Positions 7,559-14,593 of a stretch of DNA of 21,690 bases are shown piece by piece (position 1 is the first letter of the stretch; every line of letters begins with the position of its first letter). A program made the translations under genes and the position numbers. This DNA comes from a virus: IMG/VR virus record IMGVR_UViG_3300029263_000694, positions 1 to 21,690 of that record, one strand, 5' to 3'. Below the pieces are notes generated by a model. The model ran no database searches. It was not told where the DNA came from and saw nothing but the letters and a program-made list of their open reading frames with translations.

Positions 7559-7744
7559 TTATTCTTTTATTAAAATTAAATCTAATTCTTCGGCTACATA
7601 ATTAATATGTTTTTGAGTTGTTTGACTCCAATATCCTAGTTGAATTAAATCGTTTCCTTCTATCTTTGCTACTTTAGTTGAATAGCTCCATACATCGTTA
7701 TTATGGATGCAAAGGTTTTGCTTGTACTTGTCTAATGTTATCAT
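7559..7744 (-). CDS. Conserved small phage protein (61 aa, DUF8033-like)
   Basis: The middle of the protein reads WSYSTKVAKIEG, then LGYWSQTTQKHINYVA. This Ser-Tyr-x-Thr-x-Val-Ala and Gly-Tyr-x-Ser-x-Thr-Thr-x-x-His-Ile-x-Tyr pattern recurs in small phage proteins of unknown function, and I believe it belongs to the group called DUF8033; that name needs a profile search. It follows the 72-residue gene after one base and precedes the membrane peptide gene by two. No catalytic role can be given. Confidence 0.65.
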   Translation of the reverse strand: MITLDKYKQNLCIHNNDVWSYSTKVAKIEGNDLIQLGYWSQTTQKHINYVAEELDLILIKE

Positions 7745-7745
7745 A

Positions 7746-7964
7746 TTATCTTCTGTTTTTAATTTCTTTAATTACTTTTTTTAATATATTGTTATTAAAT
7801 GAATTAGGTTTTTCTTGACAAAATTGATATTGATTCCATAAATCTTCAATTGTCCAATTTATAAAAGAATTTGTATTATCATTTAAATCATCGCGTAAAG
7901 ATTGGCGTGCATTAAAATTTAAATTATAGCTTTTTACTTTCTCGATTATTTCTTTTGTTGTCAT
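7746..7964 (-). CDS. Hypothetical protein (72 aa), first gene after promoter
   Basis: A helical, charged protein (MTTKEIIEKVKSYNLNF to IKEIKNRR) with a Trp/Tyr/Phe patch in the middle (WTIEDLWNQYQFCQ). I do not recognise it. It is the first gene after the promoter at 8013-7982, with a predicted leader of about 12 bases, and starts a cluster of four tiny genes ended by the terminator at 7296-7268. Such compact promoter-plus-terminator units in the midst of late genes are often accessory (host-takeover) cassettes. Confidence 0.65.
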   Translation of the reverse strand: MTTKEIIEKVKSYNLNFNARQSLRDDLNDNTNSFINWTIEDLWNQYQFCQEKPNSFNNNILKKVIKEIKNRR

Positions 7965-7981
7965 ATCTATTTATTTATACT

Positions 7982-8013
7982 CAAAGGTAATGTAAGTTAT
8001 CTTATAATCAAAA
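7982..8013 (-). promoter_or_regulatory. Bacteroidetes-type promoter (TTTTG-N19-TACCTTTG)
   Basis: On the minus strand TTTTG (8013-8009) and TACCTTTG (7989-7982) are 19 bases apart, fitting the -33 TTTG and -7 TAnnTTTG consensus of Bacteroidetes housekeeping promoters. A start point near 7976 would give a leader of about 12 bases for the gene at 7964. The spacer shares ATTATAAGAT with the promoter at 14851-14820. Confidence 0.75.
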
Positions 8014-8030
8014 TATTTAATAACTTTTAT

Positions 8031-9194
8031 TTAATTAAGAGCATAGCGACCAAAGTTCGGTCTTGACAATATAGAGTAAGTCGCATACCGACAGGGGTCA
8101 ATAATATGATTGTGCTTATCTTCTGGAACATTAATTAACATCCCTGCTTTATCTTCTTTCCACTTATAGTTTCTAAATTCAGATATGGCATTAGTTGAGG
8201 AACTTAAAATGTGAATCTTGTACCTCTTCAATAAATCAATTCCGGCATTGATTGAATCCTTTCCTTTTATACTTGGAAATATATTGTGACCCATTCTCCT
8301 CAACTCTGCGATTAATCTTGGTTCTGCTGAATCGGCATAAATTGGATTAGATAAAAGCTTCTCTTCTTTTAAAAATATATTAATATCATTTGTTGTCATT
8401 TGAGTTCGATACAAATGTTCTTTTATATATAGATTATGACCTTGAGTATAGACAGAAACTAAAGTGCTTGGGTCATTTGAATAACCAAAGTCCATTCCAT
8501 AAGCTATCAAAGTAGCATCAACAGGAACAAGATTAATTTCTGAATATGTAAAAATTGTGCTTCTACTTGCAGCTCTTTCGCCTAATCCGTAAACTTGCCA
8601 ATATTGGTCATCTGTATCTTTAAGTCTTTCAATCTCTTTTATTATTGATTCTTCAATAAATGGATTATCTAAATAGGTAGTTTTAAAAAAGGCACAATCT
8701 TCTCGTGGCAAGACTTTGTCATAAATCCAATGGTATTCATCCGATGGATTAAAATCCAGGATTATCTGCTCCTGCGTTCTAAAGATTAATTGTTGCCAAT
8801 CTTCAAAATATAGTTCGTTTGCTTCATTGATAAAAAGCAGGTCTCTTTTTCTACCTCTAATTTTTTGTGGCTGATCTAAAGAAATAAACTCAATTAGATT
8901 TCCATAAAGATGGTATTCAGAATTTGACTTATTATGGAACTTTTCTCTATATATTTTGTGAGCCTGGAGGATGCTAATAAAATCTCTTAAAACTGTAGCT
9001 CTTAAACTTGGAAAAGCTTTTCGACATATAGTGATAATCTTATTATTATTATTTGTGCAGTATTGGAATATTATCCAAAGCAAGATATTATAAGTTTTGC
9101 CGGAACGAGTTCCTCCCTGCTCAACTAGAATCTTCTTTTCATTATCTAATAAATGCTCGTAGACTGCATTAGTCTTTATCTTTAGTTCTTCCAA
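8031..9194 (-). CDS. terL: Terminase large subunit
   Basis: The motor and nuclease that packages phage DNA into the empty head. The N-terminal ATPase has a Walker A motif GGTRSGKT at 27-34 and a Walker B-type segment ending DLLFINEAN at 118-126, with Glu124 as the likely catalytic residue. An RGRKRD segment precedes Walker B, as in the phage terminase family. The C-terminal RNase H-like nuclease shows MDFG with Asp235, YADSAEP with Asp288, and HIIDP with Asp366, a three-acid arrangement consistent with metal-dependent cleavage. At 387 residues it is on the short side but complete. It overlaps the small subunit by 26 bases. No portal or capsid gene follows: the next genes leftwards are tiny accessory genes and then tail genes, which is unusual. 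Confidence 0.95.
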   Translation of the reverse strand: MEELKIKTNAVYEHLLDNEKKILVEQGGTRSGKTYNILLWIIFQYCTNNNNKIITICRKAFPSLRATVLRDFISILQAHKIYREKFHNKSNSEYHLYGNLIEFISLDQPQKIRGRKRDLLFINEANELYFEDWQQLIFRTQEQIILDFNPSDEYHWIYDKVLPREDCAFFKTTYLDNPFIEESIIKEIERLKDTDDQYWQVYGLGERAASRSTIFTYSEINLVPVDATLIAYGMDFGYSNDPSTLVSVYTQGHNLYIKEHLYRTQMTTNDINIFLKEEKLLSNPIYADSAEPRLIAELRRMGHNIFPSIKGKDSINAGIDLLKRYKIHILSSSTNAISEFRNYKWKEDKAGMLINVPEDKHNHIIDPCRYATYSILSRPNFGRYALN

Positions 9195-9525
9195 TTATCT
9201 CGATTTGAAAGTTAGTAGGCATTCCTTCAGCTCCTGTGATTTCTTGCCTTTCTACATAACCCCTGTGCTTAGCTTTAGTTTTTAAGTAGAATATTGTAGC
9301 CGAAGTTGAGCCATCTTGAATCTGTTTGTGTAATTGGCTTTCAGCAAAATCAATCGCAATATTTGAAATATCGTCTACTTTTCTTTTAAATTCTTCATCG
9401 TCTTTACAATATTTATAAAAGGTTTCCCTGCTACATTCTACCTTCCTACAAGCTGTTGTAACGACACCTAATGCCTTTTCTAATGCAGACAATAGATTCT
9501 CTTTTAGTATGTCAGATTTTGTCAT
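9169..9525 (-). CDS. terS: Terminase small subunit
   Basis: This 118-residue protein recognises viral DNA and hands it to the large subunit. Residues 15-50 form a homeodomain-like helix-turn-helix (LGVVTTACRKVECSRETFY), and residues 50-95 a helical oligomerisation region including FAESQLHKQI and the segment TSATIFYLKTKAKHRGY, which is widespread among small terminases. Its gene overlaps the large subunit start by 26 bases, the usual arrangement. It lies directly after the tRNA-like gene, with about 14 bases between the tRNA end and the ATG, so the message may be processed at the tRNA. Confidence 0.88.
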   Translation of the reverse strand: MTKSDILKENLLSALEKALGVVTTACRKVECSRETFYKYCKDDEEFKRKVDDISNIAIDFAESQLHKQIQDGSTSATIFYLKTKAKHRGYVERQEITGAEGMPTNFQIEIIGRTKDKD

Positions 9526-9539
9526 AATATTTAATTTAG

Positions 9540-9610
9540 AGCGATAGGGTAGAATCGAACTCCTCCTCTTAACTGGAATGTTAAATGTGCAACCATTACA
9601 CTTCTATCGC
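9540..9610 (-). tRNA. tRNA-like gene, probable anticodon TCC (Gly), atypical
   Basis: The minus strand folds with a perfect seven-base acceptor stem (GCGATAG with CTATCGC), a D stem GTGT with GCAC (one wobble) and a D loop containing GG, and a T loop TTCGATT. The anticodon arm is abnormal: TTTAA with TTAAG leaves an eight-base loop CATTCCAG, or six pairs leave a six-base loop ATTCCA; neither gives the normal seven. The T stem AGGAG with CTACC has two mismatches. No CCA is encoded. The most natural anticodon is TCC. The gene may be a functional but odd tRNA, a decaying one, or a tRNA mimic that marks the message for processing. Confidence 0.65.
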
Positions 9611-9612
9611 AT

Positions 9613-10278
9613 TTATTTGTTTTGTCTCTTTTCTAATGTTATTTTTTCTCCTTTGTACATTCCTGCTCCCTGCTTATCAATTTCACTAAATTCTAAAACA
9701 GGAGCATTTATTTTACAAGATTTATCAATTATGTAAATATATCTATTTTGAAACCCTTTTAAGGCTTTAGCTCCAGAAAAGTCATATTTGCTGTCTCCTC
9801 TTTTTGCAACAACTTCTCCATTTGCTAATTTATAAATAGTTGAGTTTTTATTTATTTGAGTTAATTTGAATCCACTTGCTCTATATATTGTACCATCTCC
9901 ACATTGAGTTGCATCGCTATAACTTAAAATCCATTTTATTTGTGGAGCATTCTTTTTTATTAATCGGATGCTTATTGCGATACATCTGCTTTCTGAATAT
10001 TTAGGAAGATAGTCATCAAATGCCATTCGATTCAATTCTAGCATCTCGTTCCATCTTTTGTTAAAATCTAATACTCCAGAATTTACTAAAGGTAATACAT
10101 TTCTTTTATCCATTGGAGAACCGTAGCTCATAACTCCGTGAAGTTGATTATCTAAAAAGCAGCCAAAATGTAAGTTGCTCATATTAACAACCTTTCCTGA
10201 ATAATGATTTTTTTTGACAAATTCATTAGCCACTTTAGAATTTATAACTTTTACGATTATTTCTTTTGCTCTGCCCAC
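9613..10278 (-). CDS. Mom-like DNA modification protein (acetyltransferase fold)
   Basis: The protein matches, by eye, the layout of the phage Mu Mom family, which changes adenine in phage DNA to a carbamoylmethyl form and so blocks host restriction enzymes. Seen here are KKNHYSGK at 22-29, a strand with FGCFLDNQLHGVMSYGSP at 38-55, LELNRM at 80-85, SRCIAISIRLIKK at 97-109, and WILSYSD then GTIYRASGF at 117-137. These correspond to the GNAT-like core with a conserved Ser-Tyr-x-Asp and Gly-x-x-Tyr-x-Ala-Ser-x-Phe. The start is a GTG at 10278, inside the end of the ParB-fold gene with a 22-base overlap. Substrate and cofactor are not shown by sequence. Confidence is moderate to good for the family, lower for the exact chemistry. 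Confidence 0.7.
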   Translation of the reverse strand: MGRAKEIIVKVINSKVANEFVKKNHYSGKVVNMSNLHFGCFLDNQLHGVMSYGSPMDKRNVLPLVNSGVLDFNKRWNEMLELNRMAFDDYLPKYSESRCIAISIRLIKKNAPQIKWILSYSDATQCGDGTIYRASGFKLTQINKNSTIYKLANGEVVAKRGDSKYDFSGAKALKGFQNRYIYIIDKSCKINAPVLEFSEIDKQGAGMYKGEKITLEKRQNK

Positions 10279-10850
10279 TGCTGAATTATTAAGTATAAAG
10301 CGTTTCCATTTCCGTTCTCATTTCCGAAAGTTTCAACGTATTTATATTCTTCTGTATTTTTTATGTCTGTTATTGCGTTTTTTATTACCTCAACTTGAGT
10401 ATCTGCTAAAGTAAAGGTTTGTTTTTGAAATGGTTCTTTTTCTCCATCCGGCAAACTAAAGTGATCAGCTGTTTCAATATCGTCCATTGATTGCCAAACA
10501 TCCATTCCCCAGTCTGTTAATTCTTTAGTGTTCCAACTATTCGCTAATATATCCCAATCCCATTCTCCAAAGCCTACATTATCTTTTATAACAAATTGTT
10601 CCATTTCTTTGTCTGTCAATTTATCTGCTTTGATAATATATATTTCTTTTAATCCTATTTCTTGACAAGCCTTGTATCGCATATTGCCACCAAGGATTCC
10701 CATCTCTTTATTTACAACAATAGGTCGGAGCTTTAGCATCTCCGGAAACTCTTTAATACTTTGAACTAATTTTTTAAATTTAGCTTCTTTTATAGTCCTG
10801 GGATTTGTAGGATTTGAAAAAACTTCATTTATTTTAACTTTTTGAATCAT
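10257..10850 (-). CDS. ParB/Srx-fold nuclease-domain protein
   Basis: The first 90 residues fit the ParB N-terminal (ParB/sulfiredoxin) fold: NPTNPRTI at 13-20, a helix ending in a loop before LRPIVV at 41-46, and the nucleotide-binding-like GILGGNMRYKACQEIG at 51-66. The remainder is less defined. In phages such proteins usually sit beside DNA methyltransferase genes, as here next to the Mom-like gene and near the cytosine methyltransferase, and may bind or nick DNA. There is no HTH domain of classic ParB, so a partition role is unlikely. The Mom-like gene starts within its last codons. Confidence 0.75.
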   Translation of the reverse strand: MIQKVKINEVFSNPTNPRTIKEAKFKKLVQSIKEFPEMLKLRPIVVNKEMGILGGNMRYKACQEIGLKEIYIIKADKLTDKEMEQFVIKDNVGFGEWDWDILANSWNTKELTDWGMDVWQSMDDIETADHFSLPDGEKEPFQKQTFTLADTQVEVIKNAITDIKNTEEYKYVETFGNENGNGNALYLIIQQWAEQKK

Positions 10851-10862
10851 ATTTATATATCG

Positions 10863-11375
10863 CTAATTATTAGATTTTTCTTTCCACTCCCAGCTTTTAA
10901 TAAGATTTGAAATACCTGTATACGCTTTTTCGATACTTTCTTCCGGAATAGAATTGACTAACTTAACTATTGGAGCATTTAATTGTTTGTCTAATTTACT
11001 ATTTTTTTCTATTAAATTGTTGCATTTGTTTTCTAAGTAATGAACCTGATCTATTTCATCGTAATTAAATTTGCTTTTAAATATAAAAACATTCTCAATT
11101 TCATTTAAGTTTTTATTATAGGATTTAAAGACATCATAGTTTCTTACTAAATACATTGCATTAGCGTGAGTCATTGATTTTCCTTGAGCCTCAAAGAAGA
11201 CAGCAATATTAGTCCATCTCATTAAAAGTTTCTCCCTCAATAAATAACATAGTAATGAACGATGTTCTACAAATTCTCTCTTCCTAGAATTAGTAAATAT
11301 ATTTATACCAGATAACTCGATTATCTTGTTGCTTATTTCTTTTGGATTTTCTGCCAGTAATAGTGATATTTCCAT
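10863..11375 (-). CDS. DnaA domain IV-like DNA-binding protein
   Basis: Residues 30-80 carry a helix-rich segment (SRKREFVEHRSLLCYLL, WTNIAVFFEAQGKS, THANAMYLVRNY) that follows the pattern of the C-terminal DNA-binding domain of DnaA, including the Arg-x-x-Leu helix and the closing His-Ala near a predicted recognition helix. The rest is a coiled coil without an AAA+ domain, so this is not a full DnaA. It could bind an origin, or host DnaA boxes, and act as replication regulator. It sits between the cytosine methyltransferase and the ParB-fold gene with short gaps. Confidence 0.55.
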   Translation of the reverse strand: MEISLLLAENPKEISNKIIELSGINIFTNSRKREFVEHRSLLCYLLREKLLMRWTNIAVFFEAQGKSMTHANAMYLVRNYDVFKSYNKNLNEIENVFIFKSKFNYDEIDQVHYLENKCNNLIEKNSKLDKQLNAPIVKLVNSIPEESIEKAYTGISNLIKSWEWKEKSNN

Positions 11376-11383
11376 TTCTTTTT

Positions 11384-12028
11384 TTAAAATAATTCTATTT
11401 GATTTATATTTTCTTTTTTAATTACTCCCATCATAGTGTCAAGAATTGATTTTCCAACTTCATAATCAACTAAGTTTCTTGCAATCTTATTCATTGGCTG
11501 CTTCCCTTTATATATTCTAAAATTAAAATTGTGGAATTTAGACAAAACTTCTATTTCGTTTTTCATATTAGTTAAAGTTCCTGGAAGCTTTCTTTCTCCG
11601 ATATTATTTGGCAAATAAAAGTTAGTCCAATATAAATGTCTCCCTCTCTTTTTTGCTATAATTAAAGGTTCATAAAAAGGAATCACATTTTCAACAACAT
11701 ATTTTCCATCAAAGAAATTATCCAGAAAAATAATTTGTTGGTATAAACTCATATCCGGATACTTATGAATAAATGTTTTTCTATTCTTTTGACTAACTCT
11801 AACTCTTGAATGCGTTGGGCAAGGAGGAGAACTCCATATAAAATCGAATTCTTTAAAATGGTCTAATAAATATTGATGTGCATCCGCAACAATAACTTTA
11901 TCATTTGGGAATCGTTCTTGATATAATTTAGCAAGTTCTTCATCCCATTCCACTGCAGTGATTTCGTGTTCATCCCCCCACTTGTATCGATTGCCTCCAA
12001 GACAAGCGTATAAATTTAGTATTTTCAT
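11384..12028 (-). CDS. DNA cytosine-5 methyltransferase, small
   Basis: Motif I is LNLYACLGGNRYKW at 4-17 (SAM binding), motif IV is SSPPCPTHSR at 66-75 with catalytic Cys70 in the Pro-Pro-Cys triplet, and motif VI is VVENV at 111-115 with the conserved Glu113 and Asn114. Motif VIII may be GRHLYWTNF near 130. At 214 residues it is much shorter than typical Dcm enzymes and has little room for a target recognition domain, a form common in phages and perhaps broad in specificity. No partner restriction gene is visible, so it likely protects phage DNA. It overlaps the ParB-fold gene upstream as ATGA. Confidence 0.88.
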   Translation of the reverse strand: MKILNLYACLGGNRYKWGDEHEITAVEWDEELAKLYQERFPNDKVIVADAHQYLLDHFKEFDFIWSSPPCPTHSRVRVSQKNRKTFIHKYPDMSLYQQIIFLDNFFDGKYVVENVIPFYEPLIIAKKRGRHLYWTNFYLPNNIGERKLPGTLTNMKNEIEVLSKFHNFNFRIYKGKQPMNKIARNLVDYEVGKSILDTMMGVIKKENINQIELF

Positions 12029-12762
12029 TTATGGCATAAATTAAAGTCATTAAGATACATTTCCATTGTAGGTCTAAAATCTCTAATAGAAGTGCAAGAA
12101 GGGTGATTTACTCTCAACATCTTTTCCCATTTCATAAATAAAAATTCTATCGCTTTAAGGTCTTTTTTTGTTTTATTATAAGCTACTGCAATAAATTCTC
12201 TAACACAATATGCTGCAACTCTATTCGAACCATAAGTTTGATTAAGATTTGATATTTTATTTAACAAATAATTAGAAAACTTTTCATCTTGAACTTCTGC
12301 TTTTCCAAATTTAAATTTTTTATTATTAGGAGAAAAGAAAAGATGAATAATATTTCCAACTGTTATGTTATTAGTGTTTGCACAATAACTATCATATACT
12401 AATTTATAGTTAACATTATGTTCCGAAAAAGCTTTTAAGTAATCGAACATACTCCAGCTTAAATTTCCATTATTCAAGCTAATAATACAATTTAAATGTT
12501 CTCTCGCATTAGAAGTATTAACCCAATTAACAATATATGCAGGGATTGTCTTTTGATTTAAAAGCTTTGCACTTTCAATTCTATGATGCCCTTCTATTAC
12601 ATCTCCATTGGATGAAATAATAATCGGCATCAACCAACCGTATTCACTTAGTTTTTTGCTAAAGTTTTCAGCGTGTTTTTCTTTTGTTTCTCTGTTTACC
12701 TTTGCCATTTTTAAGGCTTTAATTGGGTAAGCTGCATCGAATGTTCCTGTTTTTAATTTCAT
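12025..12762 (-). CDS. ParB-fold protein next to the cytosine methyltransferase (245 aa)
   Basis: The ParB-like core holds a helix (ETKEKHAENFSKKLSEYGW), the strand MPIIIS and the motif VIEGHHRIESAKLL (Glu-Gly-His-His-Arg), which is the ParB/Srx catalytic-loop signature. The C-terminal half is helical and unrecognised. A longer reading from 12813 overlaps the 5' nuclease gene; the ATG at 12762 is preferred because it follows an AAAAACAAGACAATG-type leader and leaves a normal 17-base gap. Its end couples by ATGA to the methyltransferase, hinting that the two act together, perhaps in DNA recognition or modification. Confidence 0.72.
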   Translation of the reverse strand: MKLKTGTFDAAYPIKALKMAKVNRETKEKHAENFSKKLSEYGWLMPIIISSNGDVIEGHHRIESAKLLNQKTIPAYIVNWVNTSNAREHLNCIISLNNGNLSWSMFDYLKAFSEHNVNYKLVYDSYCANTNNITVGNIIHLFFSPNNKKFKFGKAEVQDEKFSNYLLNKISNLNQTYGSNRVAAYCVREFIAVAYNKTKKDLKAIEFLFMKWEKMLRVNHPSCTSIRDFRPTMEMYLNDFNLCHK

Positions 12763-12779
12763 TGTCTTGTTTTTAATTG

Positions 12780-13493
12780 TTAATTTATTCTTAGTTTTAA
12801 AAGATGGTAGCACTCTATATATTTCTGTCTAGCCTTACTTTTATATTGTTTTATGAATAGCTCATATAGTTTTTTAGTATATTTATATTTAGAGTCGCAT
12901 TCTTCGAAATATCTTTCGGCAAATCTTTTACCTTTTCCTTTAAAATAGTTGACATTATCTGCAGAGTCACCCATTACCATCTGCTCGTAAAAATTATACA
13001 TCGCTTCATCTTCTGAAATGTCTAGGATTTCTTTGTGCTTATAGTGATAGTTGTATATTAAAGCCGGAAATTGCTTATAGTCTTTATCGATTGAAACAAT
13101 CATTACATTATCTCTCCCAACCTCTTCGCTGATCTTGTGCCAATATCTCGCAACCATATCGTCAGTCTCTACTCCATATCCAAAAATACTATCATAATGC
13201 TCCTTAACAAAAAGATGCATTTGATTTAATAAAGGAGGGAGTTCTTGTTTTTTTCTATTGGATTTATAATTTTTAGTGATAAGTTTTCTAAAGTTTCCCT
13301 TTGAACCACTAAATGTAATTACTTTGTCAACGGAATAAAGCTCTTCAAGTTTGTTGACTATCTCCATAAATTGACTATCAAATTTATTTCTTGCTTCTGA
13401 AATATCGGAATAGAATGGTTCGTCTTCTGGATTTTCTCGCTTTCGATAGCAACTAGCAAAAATTAAACTATCGGCATCTATTAATAAAATCAT
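12780..13493 (-). CDS. 5'-3' exonuclease / flap endonuclease
   Basis: A FEN/5' nuclease of the T5 D15 and T4 RNase H type, which removes RNA primers and flaps in phage replication. Acidic metal ligands appear in order: LLIDADSL with Asp6 and Asp8, VETDDMVA with Glu109, Asp111 and Asp112, SIDKDY with Asp136 and Asp138, and MGDSADNV with Asp176 and Asp179. The arch region contains NYKSNRKK at 75-82. A helix-hairpin-helix-like GKGKRFAERYF follows at about 186-196. It is complete at 237 residues. Its start overlaps the upstream gene as ATGA. Confidence 0.9.
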   Translation of the reverse strand: MILLIDADSLIFASCYRKRENPEDEPFYSDISEARNKFDSQFMEIVNKLEELYSVDKVITFSGSKGNFRKLITKNYKSNRKKQELPPLLNQMHLFVKEHYDSIFGYGVETDDMVARYWHKISEEVGRDNVMIVSIDKDYKQFPALIYNYHYKHKEILDISEDEAMYNFYEQMVMGDSADNVNYFKGKGKRFAERYFEECDSKYKYTKKLYELFIKQYKSKARQKYIECYHLLKLRIN

Positions 13494-13852
13494 AATTCTT
13501 TGATTTCTTTTTTAATATTCTCAAGGTAATAGTCCTGCATTTTTTTATTTTCCTTACAAACTTGATTAATTATAAAAGGAAGGTCTTTAAATAATTGGTC
13601 TGTATTATATACCACCCAATTCTCATTCTCGTAATCTCCGTATTGAATATGCATTTCTCCATCGCTACATTGTAAATGACTTGTTTCGTGGATATAAGTT
13701 ACTTTGCTTTTTAGTTGTTCTTCTAAATTTTTTATTTGGTCTAGCAATTTTTTTGAACCTTTTTTTGCTAATCTTAATGTTTCTTTTTCTTCCATTAAGT
13801 TACCTTCTAGTTCCGTAATTCTTTGCATTAAGTTGTCTTTTGATGTTCCCAT
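13490..13852 (-). CDS. Coiled-coil hypothetical protein (120 aa)
   Basis: Residues 5-50 form a leucine-repeat coiled coil rich in Glu and Lys; the second half (YIHETSHLQCSDGEMHIQYGDYENENWVVY) is probably a small beta domain, and the end is helical. I recognise no family. The gene couples by ATGA to the 5' nuclease that follows, so it may be part of the replication set. Confidence 0.65.
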   Translation of the reverse strand: MGTSKDNLMQRITELEGNLMEEKETLRLAKKGSKKLLDQIKNLEEQLKSKVTYIHETSHLQCSDGEMHIQYGDYENENWVVYNTDQLFKDLPFIINQVCKENKKMQDYYLENIKKEIKEL

Positions 13853-13856
13853 ATTA

Positions 13857-13982
13857 TTATATTAAAATTATTGTTATTATTATTAAACCTATAAACGCAA
13901 GTGCTATGACTTTCATACTACTTGAATATTGTTTATCTGATCTTCCTTGTCTAGAACGAAATTGTCTGTTTTTTTTAGTCAT
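13857..13982 (-). CDS. Small basic one-TM protein (41 aa)
   Basis: Starts MTKKNRQFRSRQGRSDKQ, strongly basic, followed by a hydrophobic span at 24-41 (KVIALAFIGLIIITIILI) that ends the protein. The charge pattern predicts an inside N-terminus with a tail-anchor-like C-terminus. Its first codons overlap the previous gene (ATGACTAA), and it ends four bases before the next ATG. No family is recognised; it could be a membrane anchor for a replication factor or a host inhibitor. Confidence 0.65.
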   Translation of the reverse strand: MTKKNRQFRSRQGRSDKQYSSSMKVIALAFIGLIIITIILI

Positions 13983-14139
13983 TATTTTCAATTTTTATAT
14001 CTAGTTTTAAGAAATTTTTAACATTTCCCATCTTCTTAACTTGATAATTAATTATAATGTCGGTTATATTAGAATCTTCTTTAGTATGCTTTTCAATTGA
14101 TTCTTTTAATTGCTTCCAAGCCTCTAAATTTACTCTCAT
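13975..14139 (-). CDS. Hypothetical protein (54 aa)
   Basis: A 54-residue protein (MRVNLEAWKQLKESIEKHTK to FLKLDIKIENND) predicted as a helix followed by two strands. ATGA overlap with the 82-residue gene upstream and an eight-base overlap with the membrane peptide gene downstream support translation. Function is unknown. Confidence 0.68.
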   Translation of the reverse strand: MRVNLEAWKQLKESIEKHTKEDSNITDIIINYQVKKMGNVKNFLKLDIKIENND

Positions 14140-14384
14140 AAATTTTCAGCTTCAACTTCTTCAAGCTCAAATATTCCGTTATCTCCTCTAAATGTTATAA
14201 AGCCTCCATTTAATCCATCAAAATTTGTTTCAATAGAACCACCTTCGTGCATCTCAATGTCCCAATAAATGTCATTATGATTTTCTTCAAGCCACGCCCA
14301 AAGAACTTCTTTAAGATATGATTGATTGACATTGATATTAATTAAAAATCCTTCTTTGTTTTGTGATTGAAATAATTTTGTCAT
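14136..14384 (-). CDS. Hypothetical acidic protein (82 aa)
   Basis: An acidic protein with tryptophans (VLWAWLEENHNDIYWDIEMHEGG) and a beta-like second half ending EEVEAENL. No family recognised. It is third in the cluster after the promoter at 14851-14820, follows the 64-residue gene by 12 bases and couples to the next gene by ATGA. Small acidic phage proteins made from an early promoter can act as inhibitors or DNA mimics, but nothing here proves that. Confidence 0.65.
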   Translation of the reverse strand: MTKLFQSQNKEGFLININVNQSYLKEVLWAWLEENHNDIYWDIEMHEGGSIETNFDGLNGGFITFRGDNGIFELEEVEAENL

Positions 14385-14396
14385 AATTAAATTTTT

Positions 14397-14591
14397 TTAA
14401 ATAATAGTTATTAAATCTTTTAATTTAAATCTATAATCGCTTTTTGGATATTGCTTTACAATATAAGAAACTAAAGTTTTAGTATTTAACGGTCTAAAAT
14501 CTATAAAAAGCTTATTATTCATTTGGGTAATTTTTAATCCCAAATTTAATTGATTGTGCAATTGTTGTTGAAGTTTAGTAAATTTTGACAT
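14397..14591 (-). CDS. Hypothetical protein (64 aa)
   Basis: MSKFTKLQQQLHNQLNLG opens a helix, then two strands (LKITQMNNKLFIDFRPL) and a Lys-rich end. Not recognised. It follows the 65-residue gene by two bases. The repeat of a helix plus beta hairpin resembles small DNA-binding or adaptor folds, without a diagnostic motif. Confidence 0.62.
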   Translation of the reverse strand: MSKFTKLQQQLHNQLNLGLKITQMNNKLFIDFRPLNTKTLVSYIVKQYPKSDYRFKLKDLITII

Positions 14592-14593
14592 AA

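Noticed and set aside
10214-10414. Plus-strand frame of 66 codons across the Mom-like/ParB junction
   Set aside because: Antisense to two well-supported genes; Phe/Leu-rich shadow.
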